Position numbers and translations under genes: made by a program. Shown here piece by piece: positions 1-12,054 of a stretch of DNA of 64,000 bases. Below the pieces are notes generated by a model. The model worked only from the letters and a program-made list of their open reading frames with translations, was not told the origin of the DNA and searched no databases. Within the stretch, counting starts at the first letter, position 1; each line of letters opens with the position of its first letter. Where the stretch lies: NCBI GenBank assembly GCA_026874595.1, contig CM049312.1, positions 29,687,456-29,751,455 of the forward strand. The letters run 5' to 3'. This stretch comes from Sipunculus nudus. Lineage: Eukaryota; Annelida; Sipuncula; Golfingiida; Sipunculidae.

Positions 1-189
1 TAATTCATGAGTATGACTCATAATTATGTCCCTCATGATTACATACAGATATGTTTTCAGAATTACTTCTTCTTTGTTCACCTGATATTTTTTTTCTATT
101 TCTATATGAATTTTCCAAGAATTGAATTCAGGTAAGAAACTCTTTTGGTAAGTATTTATAATGCTTTTCTTAAAAATTCAACAGATTTT

Positions 190-747
190 TGGCAAGTTAT
201 CACAGTAAGTCATCAAATCTGGTAACCTCTGACCCTATTAAATATACATGGATTTCACCGAGAATCAATCCTAGGTGAGATATTTTTACTGGTTAGTAGA
301 TATGGTGTGTTTGGTGAAAATCCATCAAAGCCCTGGTAAGTATCACAGTGAAACTACCGGTAACAGTTAATGGACTGACAGAGCATGGGTATATCCCATA
401 ATATGTAATATCTACGACAGGCGTATTAAAATTTTATAACCCTGTATGACAAAAGACTAAAAATTCATAACTGTGGTATGATGTTTGGATAAAAACTGAA
501 CCACCGAGAATCAATCCTAGGTGAGATATTTTTACTGGTTAGTATATGGTGTGTTTGGTGAAAATCCATCAAAGCCCTGGTAAGTATCACAGTGAAACTA
601 CCAGTAACAGTTAATGGACGGACAGAGCATGGGTATATCCCATAATATGTAATATCTACGACAGGCGTAATAAAATTTTATAACCCTGTATGACAAAAGA
701 CTAAAAATTCATAACTGTGGTATGATGTTTGGATAAAAACTGAACCA
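190..747 (+). repeat. Dispersed repeat family D, copy 1
   Basis: A run beginning with CTCTGACCCTATTAAATAT, through a motif like GAAAATCCATCAAAG, to a GGACTGACAG-type tail. The same order of motifs is found at 34850-35290. The final third of this copy is tandemly duplicated. Confidence 0.6.
256..747. repeat. Tandem duplication, two ~246-bp copies
   Basis: Copy 1 (256-501) and copy 2 (502-747) both start CACCGAGAATC and end near AAAACTGAAC. They differ by a 2-base indel (TTAGTAGATATGG versus TTAGTATATGG) and a handful of substitutions, so the duplication is recent. The unit belongs to a dispersed family: the parts around AAAATCCATCAAAGC and TAACAGTTAATGGAC reappear diverged at about 35150-35280. 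Confidence 0.9.
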
Positions 748-2011
748 TTTGTTTCAAATATTATATGTTATCTACAAAAGATTAAATAGTTTCCCTCTCC
801 CAGTAAAGTTTCAACCACTGATATAGCATTGTATTCTGTGCATCTCCATACTTTTAATATTGTAGTGAAAGCTTTCAACCAGTAACAGCAGAGGCAGGTG
901 GTGTTAAAATGATGAACGCATTGCAATGGTGAAAACATGAGCAAATTATGCCATGTAAAAAAAATAGATAAATTTTGATAAATCAGCACATTGTGTGAAC
1001 ATTCACTCCCTGTGATTAGCAATAAAACATGTTGGACACATTAAAACAAATACATTTCTCACAACCGCTGTATAGGAATGGAGTAAAAAAATTCTAACAC
1101 CGATGGAAAGATGGATGACTACTTAATGTACTCCTAAATCAGGGAGTCGTCAGTATTAATATTTCCAGACAGGGCGCGACCACAATGTCTCGCAATCAGC
1201 CGGCCTACAAAAGAACATGACATCACGGAACGATGATGTATCCCTTCACCCCGGGTCCCACACGGGTCTCGCCCGGTTGAAGACCCGAATGGACCATTGT
1301 CTTCATGCAAATGTCTCCTTTGTACTGAAGGCTTATTTAATCGTAGAGAAAGCCTAATTAGTCATCTTAGGATCATCAGCTAATCTGTTATCTGCACCTG
1401 CTTAGCACTAATGCAGAAAAATTGCAATTAAACCCTGCAAAATGATTCTATCCCCCTCCATCCATACCAGCTCATTTGCATATAAATGGTTGATGCATAC
1501 CATCTGTTCGCTCCTTTGTGTTTGTTCCCTCAGGCTGAGGGTTTTGTGCATGTATAGTTATTTTTGTAAAGGAATGTGTCTGGTTTGTGTTATAGAATTT
1601 TAGGGCCCCCCATCACACAGTTCATGGTGATCACACCTGGAGCGTATTCATCAAGTAATGCTGTATACACCTGAGGGCACTAATCGTACAGGAAGTTCAT
1701 TCAAGGACATTTCTCTAGGTGTCCACCATAAATTGTAACTACCCTTGAGATGTCAAAAGTTTGGCAGTGGACTATTTTCAGTCTAATATAGAATACAATC
1801 ACCTTGTTTGATTGTGTATTTAATGTCTAACAGTAATTTATATTTTTTTTATTTTCATTATATATTTTAAGGCTCAATATAAGCCAAAAAGTTAAGTTTT
1901 TTTTGGCAGCTGAACATTTTATCTATCAATTTGATTATTATAATAATCAGAAAAGAATACTTAATAAAGAGTATTTTGCATCCATTAAAAAGCTTTAACA
2001 ATCCACAGATA
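748..2011. promoter_or_regulatory. Non-coding; candidate regulatory patch 1140-1520
   Basis: No coding signal. Within 1140-1520 there is no recognisable repeat, and GC is raised at 1160-1290. Two POU octamers are present: ATGCAAAT at 1305-1312 and its reverse ATTTGCAT at 1474-1481. TAATTAG and CAATTAA homeodomain cores lie between them. This resembles a conserved developmental enhancer, but that is inference. Confidence 0.25.
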
Positions 2012-2370
2012 AAAATATAATATCCTGGACATGATCTTTAAAATGGTACATAAGTCCGTTACAACTATCATGTAACTTCTAAATCTATAAACTTTATGAC
2101 AGAAATTCACTCTATGAATGGAGTGCTGATAATTGGGATTAATTGAAATATAATTATTTATTAAAATATAATATCCTGGACATGATACTTAAATGAAATT
2201 TCAAAGCAATGGAGTTTGTAGAAAAATAATATGCTATGACACTTTATGCCAACCCAGTGGACAGTAACGGTACCTAAGTCCATTACAACTATCATGTTAC
2301 TTTCAAATTTAGAAACTTTATGACCAACAGTCACTCCATTCATAGAGTGCTGATATTCAGGATTAAATGA
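2012..2370. repeat. Diverged direct duplication with an internal insertion
   Basis: Copy 1 (2012-2146) and copy 2 (2163-2370) share AATATAATATCCTGGACATG at the start, GTCCRTTACAACTATCATGT in the middle and GAGTGCTGAT near the end. Copy 2 has about 70 extra bases after the first block. Confidence 0.8.
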
Positions 2371-5030
2371 CATGGGATCTATACATTTTGCAATATTAGT
2401 GAATTAAAACAATAATCAAGCAGCCAAAGCATAATATGTTACACATATCTGATAAGTGGCCCTTGGCCCTCAAAGCTCAGCCAAATATCACGTAAAGACA
2501 ACTTAAATGCCTCAGTTTCTTTTTCTGCTAAGATAGTAGCTTTAATAATTACTGGGATCTTTGAATGTCCTTTGCTCACTGTTGGTACTGTAGGTTCTTA
2601 TGTAATGAGATGTTACAGAAGTGAACATGGAAAAATACAAAATTTTTGCAAAAATCTGAGTATAACAAGTGTGTTGTTATATCAAGCAGGTACAAAATGT
2701 GCCAGGCTGAAAGATAAACAGATGCAATACAAGAAGGAGGGTAATTACTTCAGTAAGCACAGAATTATGTCACACTGGGTTCAATTATCTGGTTTCAACC
2801 TTAGTTTTCTGGTGTCTGCATCTGGAAATGGATTGAACTGAAAATAGGTATACATATTCTGTGTTTCCAAAGCCCTGAGGAATCAATTATAAGACAATCA
2901 GTTGGAAAAACTAAATCTCATTATTTTTTTTTGCATAGACAGCTATGTTGCAATAAAAGAAAGGTATGTACACATACCAAAGCAAGAACACATATAGACA
3001 AATCTAATTCTATCACCTTTTATTATTTTGTTTAACTATTACAGAAATGGCTGTTGCATCCATGTTAATTAAGTTGTTCAACAGACGAACTGTCTACTGC
3101 ACTGAGACAGTATTTTTGCCTCATTTCAATTCATCCCGGCCTTGTCTATCAGGACAAAAAAAATGTACTGCTACATTAACTCTTGTGCTATTAACTTGAA
3201 ACTCAATTTTCCAGTTACTGGTTTAGCTGCCAGCAGTGTGGTCGGAAAACAGAGATACGCATCACTGTAATTACTATCCTTCATGTGTATATGTTTTTTA
3301 TACACCGCCAGACAACTCTGGAGTTGGTGGAGTCTGAAATAGGCTTGTCACACGGTATAGGTTAATTGAGGCCTATACTCAGTAGATACCTTAGACTTTT
3401 GATATTTACAGAAATGTAATTTTGGATTCAAATATGGGTATTCTCTGACTCAAATGACACGCACAATATAGACCATCCTTATCCCAGTCATAAGTTTCTC
3501 CGAGGTGGACCATACTGGCAACATCATAAGTTTACAGTGATATCAATTTGTAGCTTATGTTAGAATGAAAAAAATTTTTTTTTCCATTCTGAGTTCTGTT
3601 CTGAACAGCAGCTCATAAGAGATTAAACATTTTCCCTTCCCACTATCAGGTTTCCTAATTGAGTCTGAGTATAAAAATAGCCACAGACACCTGGTTTATT
3701 GAACATAGCCGGTAATGGAGCCAGGCGCAGAGGTGATAAATAAAATACATTCACGTAAAAGAACCTCAACAGCCTTAACCAGCTGGTTTGGTAACCATAT
3801 TTCAAGTAGCTGAAACAACAAGATAAGAGACCAGCTCCCACAAAATGTCCATACTGGCAGACTATTACATCTGCTAACTCTTCATACAGTGGCAAAGTCA
3901 ATAACCATTTATTCCCCACAAGATTAAGATAAACAAGAACCCTTTTATTTCTTTTTCTACCCATAAGGGACTTGCTTGAAACCACATAAGGATAAAATCA
4001 AAATCCTCATGTGCTATTCATACTCTGGGAGTTACTTATATAGAAGTTTATGGTTCAGTCACTGGCAATTTTATATTGTTATTGGGACATGCTACAGAAA
4101 AGAAAGTAAACAGTTTCATTTTCTCTAAAATGAAAACCCCCAACAAATAATGTCTCATTTTATTATATAACCATTAATGGTTCTTTGAGATGCACCTAAA
4201 AACAAAAGAGGCAATATATGTGTTGTCCATATGATTAATGACCTTAAATTTAACAAAAAGTTTTCTAAGTAAATGTGTCTTACCACTTCACTCAAAATAA
4301 TCTGAACCAAGACACTATTGCATAAAACCTGAATTTGTAAAAATATATACGCTTTTATCCATCAGCCACTTTTAACTTTAATTTGATGTTTTTGTATCAA
4401 CAGAGCAACAGAGTATGCAACAGAGTAAAAGGAAATTATCAACAAACTAGCTCAATGGCTTTAATTAAGTAATTATTCAAACCTATAATGACAATATTTA
4501 AAACAAAGTAACAAATCTATCTCAAACTACACAAAGAAGGATTCAAACAACAAAAGGATTTGTACATACAGTAAACTCTATGATCCCATGATGAAGACAC
4601 AATGTATTTATTTCCTTAGGTACCAGTGTTACTTATCTGTAATAGGGAAAAGGAATGCAAATGATCAGAAAAGCTGAATCTAAAAGAAACTATACTCACA
4701 AAAAAACTCATTCTTGAAACATGACTGGCCAGGAGGACTGGATTCCAAAATAAGGCAAACAAAAACACCCCCAAAGGATGATATAGTCGGACTTTCTGAA
4801 CCATTAAAATGAAGGTTGATCAGAAGAATGAGCTCTTAATCAAGAACCAGAAAAGATGATAGACCTGAATGTATTTTCCCCCCAAGACAAAAGAATACCA
4901 GTTAGGTCTCTTCCCAAGAAAAGACAGCTGAGAAGAAATGGATCTCAAAATGGGACCCATCACAATGACCAAAGGACAAGTGAGGACATATCAGAAGCAT
5001 TGAATGACAAAAGAGAAAACATCAGGACCA
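2371..5030. other. Non-coding AT-rich sequence
   Basis: I see no supported gene or named repeat. The longest frame (3623-3985, minus, 120 codons) has no domain, no splice context and a length expected by chance. From about 4960 degenerate relatives of the following 31-bp minisatellite unit begin. Confidence 0.5.
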
Positions 5031-5090
5031 AAGGATAAAAGAAGACACAACAAAAGACCAAATGACCCAAGAGGACACATCATAAGGACT

Positions 5091-5647
5091 AAAGGACAAA
5101 AGAGGACATGTCAGAAGGTTCAAAGGACAAAAGAGGACACATCAGAAGGATCAAAGGACAAAAGAGGACATGTCAGAAGGTTCAAAGGACAAAAGAGGAC
5201 ACATCAGAAGGATCAAAGGACAAAAGAGGACACATCAGAAGGATCAAAGGACAAAAGAGGACACATCAGAAGGATCAAAGGACAAAAGAGGACATGTCAG
5301 AAGGTTCAAAGGACAAAAGAGGACACATCAGAAGGATCAAAGGACAAAAGAGGACACATCAGAAGGATCAAAGGACAAAAGAGGACATGTCAGAAGGTTC
5401 AAAGGACAAAAGAGGACACATCAGAAGGATCAAAGGACAAAAGAGGACATGTCAGAAGGTTCAAAGGACAAAAGAGGACACATCAGAAGGATCAAAGGAC
5501 AAAAGAGGACACATCAGAAGGATCAAAGGACAAAAGAGGACATGTCAGAAGGTTCAAAGGACAAAAGAGGACACATCAGAAGGATCAAAGGACAAAAGAG
5601 GATACATCAGAATGATCAAAGGACAAAAGAGGACACACCAGAAGGAC
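5091..5647 (+). repeat. 31-bp minisatellite, 18 units
   Basis: Units begin every 31 bases from 5091 as AAAGGACAAAAGAGGACA. Two variants occur: type A ends with a CATCAGAAGGATC-like half, type V with TGTCAGAAGGTTC. In order, units 1-18 read V A V A A A V A A V A V A A V A A' A'', the last two degenerate. Because 31 is not a multiple of 3 and the unit has no stop in any phase, all three forward frames stay open for 180-200 codons and encode the same 31-residue cycle (SEGSKDKRGH, IKGQKRTHQKDQ). These long frames are a by-product of the repeat and are not called as genes. Confidence 0.97.
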
Positions 5648-5718
5648 ATTCAGAAGGAACACCTCAAGAATATTACTTTAAAACATACCAGATCACATTG
5701 ACTTACAGGAGAAGGTAA

Positions 5719-8260
5719 ACAATTATTTCTAGAAGAAAACAGACAAAAGAGACCTGTTTCCAAATAGAGACAGGAGGGCTAACTCTTAAATGAATAAAAC
5801 AAGGAGGATCTTATATTTATTAACAATAAACTAAGAAAATACCAAACTAAATAACCTGTCAGAATGGCCTTTAATAGAAGAAACATTTTTTTATGAATCA
5901 TATACTTTAACATTTGTTATAACATGATGAGTCAGATAAGAGTGGTTGAGACTGAAATAATTATTCTTACTTTCCAAGTGATTATGATGCCCCTTTATTG
6001 GAACTAGCATGATATGGGTCCTTTTAATAAATTTAAAATTTACTCAGGATGCACTCGTTGAATGATTCAATGATACCAGTAAAGTTTTTCCAGCGAATTA
6101 TGCTTCATAGTCCTGAATAGTGCTTAAAGAAGGGTGTGTCAGTTTACTGCTTAATTAATTTGTTTCTTGCAAAATCAATTAAGAAAGCACTGGTAATTAA
6201 CAAGGCACCATGTAATCAATACAAAACAACAAAAACACTTATGTAAACTGTGCCTCAAAGAAAAAGAAAGACTAACTTTCTCGTCTGGTTCAGGTTCAAT
6301 CAGTAAACAAACTCGGCATCTTCTTTTACATGAGTCATCAAAAATAGTGAACTATCATGTCGAGACATTAAGTCTCACTTGCCACATGTCATCTATACAC
6401 CTATTGTCTCGTCTTTACTGTAATGATGCAGAGTTTTCATGAGACGTGGTTTAACTTCCTGGGCCAAGATCTAGGAGATGAGCATCTTTCATATTCAGAC
6501 CGAGATAATTGGCCTCAAATGGCTGAAAAGGGCTTGGCAGATCCCTGCGGGACCCGTGTTATCTGGCTACTCCACCTACTGTCGCCAGCTGTCCTTATTA
6601 AACAAAGCAGCATTAAGTCAAGTTGTGTTGTAGAACAATGCTAGAACAAGTGTAAGCCTGTATAGGTATTCAAAAAGCCTGTCCAGGACAGTGCAGGAAT
6701 TTGAAATATTCCACTCACATGGAATTCCAATATTCTAGCTGTTTAATATTTCTTTACCAAATAATAATTTTATTTTATTATATTTAACAGAATAGGACAA
6801 GTTCTTTATCTTTATCTATTTGTTATTCCATTCCAAAATACATGGATATTGAATTAAGTTTCTTTCAACTATATGCAGGGACAATGAAAGATTGAAGTGA
6901 AGTTTTACTCTGCCTTGAGTGATTTTATTTTGGCTCTGCTCAAACCTCTAATTCTTTTGTCTCTACTTATCCTCCAATCTGCTTTTTCATGATGGCCTTC
7001 ACATTCATGTAAATGTTTCATAATCATCTCATAGCACCAGAAGATTTTTTTCAAGTCCTCAAATACAGGTACTATAATGATTTGTTAAGAAACAGTGAAG
7101 TTGCACCTGAATGTTATAATTACCCATACAGTGTAAGGCACTAGGGTTAATATTCAAGCCTCCCACCAACCTTGGAGAGGAAGTTAACAGGGGCTGATGA
7201 GTTTATTTATATTTTTATTTTTTTTTTTTATTTATATTTTATCCATATTTAGTTATATTTCATTATGGGTGAATTTGCTCTGATATTTATTTTTGACTTT
7301 GATATATTTCCTAAGGCCGTACACTCTGTTGACAATTCTTCATTATCCCTTAGTTGTGTGTGTCAGGGAGGAGGCTGGAAGTGGTCACTTGGCAATTGTA
7401 TGCATCTAGTTTTTGTATGGTTTTTGGTGCATCTACCTTATCTCTCTTCCTGTTATAAATTTTAGAGACCTATACTTTTTGGTGGATCCAAAGATGCAAC
7501 AGTGACAATTGTGCTGATAATTAGCATTTATCCAACACAGGGCAAATATTCTTTTAAAAATACCTCATGTTATGTAATCTTTGTATCCAGTAATTCCCTC
7601 CCTTTATATCACATTCTTGTACTGAGAGATAAATTTCTGTACTGAATTTCTAATCTCTCTAAGGGGCCCTTAATGAGGATGCATCAGGTATATCAGTCTG
7701 ATCTGATAAAACCCTCAAGTCTCTCCCGTACAAACATCAAAGTTTATTCATCAAAGAGAATTTTCCCAACATTTTCTCTGATTTGCTCCCTGTGGAGATC
7801 TAAGAGTATCAGCTCATTCTGATATCAAAGCTCTTTTGGTCTGGATGCCTAAACACACATATATATACAAAACAAAACTGACAATTGTCTTGTCTGAAAC
7901 CCTAGATTTCAACACAATATTTAGCAATTTTGTGTGAATGTTTCAAACTACTTGTGCATATGGTACATTAGCTTATAAAGATGTAATCTGAATGACATCT
8001 CAGAATTTTCTTTAAAAATCTTCACTTCTTGTGCAGTGCAGTAGTTCCAGATCTCCTTCACTTTTAACTGTTTCCTTGTATTGGAAGTTTTTCAAGATTT
8101 CTATAACAGAGCTGACAATTTGGCAGGAATTGTAATCAGACTAGTAAGGGCAGGGTGTCACATTAAGAGAGTGGTTGCAGGTTTGATCTTGGAGTAGGAT
8201 GCACAATGCAATATCATGCTTTCATTGGTCTGATTACAAATCTTCAATACCCTGGATATC
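5719..8260. promoter_or_regulatory. Non-coding; candidate regulatory patch 6090-6650
   Basis: No gene is supported. 6130-6215 holds a cluster of homeodomain-type cores (TTAATTAATTTG, TCAATTAAG, GGTAATTAAC), and 6440-6610 is a GC-raised, repeat-free patch containing a 73-codon frame without features. The remainder is AT-rich with short homopolymers. Confidence 0.2.
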
Positions 8261-8630
8261 ACCGACCACAGGCTGCTTGTTTTGTTTATATCAACATGTT
8301 TATAATATGAGGGGGCCAGCCAATAAAAATCAAAACAAATTCAACAAGGGCATCTGGCAGCAAGTCACATTATATAAGACAGAGCTTTGCATATGGCATT
8401 TTGCAACAAGTGACCTTTCTATTTGCATATATGCAAACGACCACCTTTGGTTGCATGTTTTCCTTTTTGTCAACATTGCTGTGTTTACAAACAAGTTCAT
8501 ATATCCTTCATGAAGGCTTTATAGAAGCTTTTCACAACTTAAATTACCCTTAGATCATTTGTATATACACAGAGAAAAGCGGAAATCACTTAAATTCTTT
8601 TTCAAATGGTAGGTGAATGGGCACCTATAG
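8261..8630 (+). repeat. Dispersed repeat family R1, copy 1
   Basis: Starts near CTGCTTGTTTTGTTTATATC, then CAAATTCAACAAGGGCATC, GCATTTTGCAACAAGTGACC, TTGTCAACATTGCTGTGTTT and ends near AATGGGCACCT. The same ordered blocks occur at 16464-16730 (minus), 23655-24520 (split), 34420-34745 and 59820-60232. A 104-codon frame here is repeat-borne. No terminal inverted repeat or coding capacity was found. Confidence 0.88.
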
Positions 8631-11621
8631 GACTTTGTGAAGATCAAACCCGATGCAAAATTTTGATTATTAACCAAATCCATACTGTTTCATGTTTCTC
8701 ATCTTGAGGCAAAGTCATGTATTAATTAATAATTTAATGAATCCTCTCTTATTTAAAAAATCTGCAAATGCTTAAACAATATTTCTTAATTAAATTAACA
8801 AATACACTGTAATAAAGTGTTCTTTTAACTTCTTTATAAGCTAAATTTTCATTCAAAAACATAAAGCTACCATTCATTTATACTAATTAAAATTTTATTT
8901 CAACGTTAATGAGACTAGATCGAATTATGCTCTGACCTGTGTGTGTTGAAGATAATAACTAATTTATTTCCACATATTCAGATAATAATTATCAACCATT
9001 TGTCTGCAAAATCAAGTCATTAAAATTTCATTACCTAATGATGATAATAGTTTGTGTTAGTTTAATCAGTGAGAATAGCAGTATAACTTTCAGAGGGACC
9101 CCAAATAAGCACAGCGTGCAACTCTAGCTGTATGCGTACCTTCATAAAAAGAAACAAAATTGAAGGAATGTTGGACAACAGATAAAGAGAAAAAATTCTG
9201 CACATCAATAAAGAGATATTTGATTTAAAATTCTAGTTAAACAAGCACAGTATTTATAATCTGCAATGCATTAAAGAGTATTGGTTTGTTCACATTCTTT
9301 TGCTACCAATGAACATTAAAATGCAGGTTCAATTTAACTGGGTCATCAGTATACACTCCTGTCTTACAGTAAAGATCTATATTTAAAGCATAGTAGGATT
9401 TGCCACTTCACTTCTCATTACCAAACCATGACAACAATATACAATTCTAAGGTCACAAGGTGCAGCTCAACATCTGTTGAAATTATGATGTCTACTCTAG
9501 CCAACAGGGGTCAACCAGTTCCCTTGATAGTCCTTATCACGTTATTGGTAACATTATGGAAAACTTGTGTAACAACTTCACACAAAACAAAAAGTACATA
9601 AACTAACTACTGATATTATACTAATTATAGACTGGTGCAAGTCATATACCATTATGATACTCCAGTTATTTGTTTACCACATATCTGGTAATGATACTCC
9701 ATGAATATTTAACATGACACTGAACTGGAAAGTCCCTGTTAAGTTTTTGTTGATGGAAATAAGACACTGGAAAGTGAAATCGTCATTTTCAGATGAATTT
9801 GAAAGTTCACTTATTAGCACTCTTAACTGATTATGCTAATTAAGCCTGCATCCTGCAATGTATACATTTTTAGTTTTATTCTTTTGAGTTTTACAAGACC
9901 AAATATTGTAAATGCTCTAAAAACCACTCAGCTTAAAAGCACTATAAAAATATGGGTTGGCAGAAAAAAACCCCAGATTTTACAGCCCATTTTAAAATAT
10001 ATCTTTACATTTCAGTCATAAAATACAGGAAACATACACTATGTTTAATATGTTTATGTTGGAAGGTCATCAGTCTACACATAAAACATCAAGGAGATGA
10101 AAATGTTTTCTGATAAGACTATAATTATATACAGGTTCTTTCATGTAATAATATGGTTATTTAACATGGCAATTTAACAATCTTTAAATACAAAAGATCA
10201 AGAGTCTTAGCAGACTCAGAAAATGCATAAACACCATCCCAGTGACCTTTATGACAGTGCAGATACCAAGAAACTTAGCGAGTGAAATGATCACAGAGTA
10301 TCATTTACAAAGGAGAAGTATAAGAACTAGTGGGCTAACAGCCCCCCCAGGAGAGCAGGTCTAGAATGTCATCTCTAACAATTCCAGGAAAACTTTGGCT
10401 GTTGTCCTCATCATATCCCATAATGCCTCAAGTAAGGAACCACCTGAAAGTTTTCTTTTATTTATTGGTGTTTATGCCTTTTACTTATTTATTCAACATG
10501 GATTGTACAATCAGTTTGAATAACTAATATTAAGAACTCCCCATGGCACAGGTGGGGATTTCAGTAATCTCTCAAGGTGGAAGAAACCAGAGAACCAAGA
10601 GAAAAAATACTGATCATGGAAGGGCCTCCACAACCCAATCACTGTCTGACTATCTTTTTACCTCAATACTGGTGGCACTAATAAAACATATCCATTTCCC
10701 TGAACTTACTAGGCTCTGACAAACAAGAATTTTCACTGGGCCATCTGATCTGCCATTGTGATATTTTTTTATGCATTCTGTTTTTATAAAATCTTACTTT
10801 TAGTTAAACATTTGATATAAAGCTCCACAGGGAATGCTGATATGTGATACAAAATATTCATTTTTTCCATTGTGAAGAATTTTTTTCTCTTTTCGAAGAA
10901 ATTTATTTCAGATTACATAAAAAAAGCAGTCATGTTTATCTTATACCAATACAATATCCATGAACTTGGAAGAAATTACCAATCATTACTGGTATTCTAC
11001 ATTTTTTAATTCTTTATAACAAAATGTATCATGTGCATTTGTTGAACTGCGCATGCATGCCATATATCTAAGAGAGAGACCATACAGTCAACAAAGATGT
11101 TTCAAACAAAAGATCTTTAAGCTCATGGTGCATACAGTTCCTTGAAAACCTTGAAACTTCCTGAATTTAGATAATAATTTCAAGGTCTTAAGTTAAAGTA
11201 CTAGAAAAAAATTAACACTTTTTCATTAGAAGTTTTTGAAAAGACCTTGAACTTTACAATAGACCTAAGTTCTCTTTTGTTACAGTAATTCATTCTATAT
11301 GCATAATATTTGCATATTGTTAGATTGTGTGCATTCATTCTAGTTTTAAATCTGCATTTCTGAGAGATCATATTATATTAACTGCATATTGATCAGATCA
11401 ACTGCAAAATCATTTTAATGAGATTCTTGAAATTTATAAAACTGACTTTGGAATTAATTTGCTGAGGTTAGGCTTTCAGACCCTATATAGCTGCTGATTG
11501 CACTGATTAACTGAATTAATTACCAGTACATCCCATTAACTTATTAGCAAACAAGCTTTCAAATTGCTGGCTACTTCTTCTGGTGGTAAGCATGTGTGCT
11601 GATAAATAAGTGAGGCTCTTA
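8631..11621. promoter_or_regulatory. Non-coding; candidate regulatory patch 11400-11580
   Basis: I see no gene or repeat over most of this stretch. 11400-11580 is repeat-free and rich in TAAT cores (GGAATTAATTTG, GAATTAATTACC, CATTAACTTATTAG), possibly a homeodomain-bound element. Confidence 0.2.
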
Positions 11622-12054
11622 TTTTCAGAAATCAGAGCGTGAGGGCTTTTTTAAAACCTTTTTTTGTATGTTTCGATAAAAATGTCATATGATCATGGAA
11701 AAGCATGATAATAACATAACTGTTTTGCTAAACAGGTAAAAGCACAACATAACAAGTGACCCATGGGTCATGACGCTCAGCTGACTGGGAAGAGATTCAC
11801 AAAAGGAAATTTTATCATCAGAATGGTAGATACCCATTCAACTGAAGCATCAAACAGATTAACCAACAGGCCAAGATTTAGTCTGTATTTATATATCTGA
11901 AAAATAGAGAAAAAATGTGTAAACTTTAAAAACTAGAATACGGGTAGCCGACAAGTGACTACGTGTATCCGCCAAAATCAGAGTGCAACAGGTGAAGTGA
12001 GGCATGGATTGAGTGGCAAGGGGAAACAGAGTGAGGTATGTTGCATATTAGCAT

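Noticed and set aside
3623..3985. 120-codon minus-strand ORF
   Set aside because: No recognisable domain or splice context. A frame of this length is expected a few times by chance in 64 kb of six-frame AT-rich sequence.
5004..5718. Three overlapping forward ORFs of 182-203 codons as protein-coding genes
   Set aside because: All are readings of one 31-bp minisatellite in its three phases. There is no non-repeat domain, start context or splice signal.
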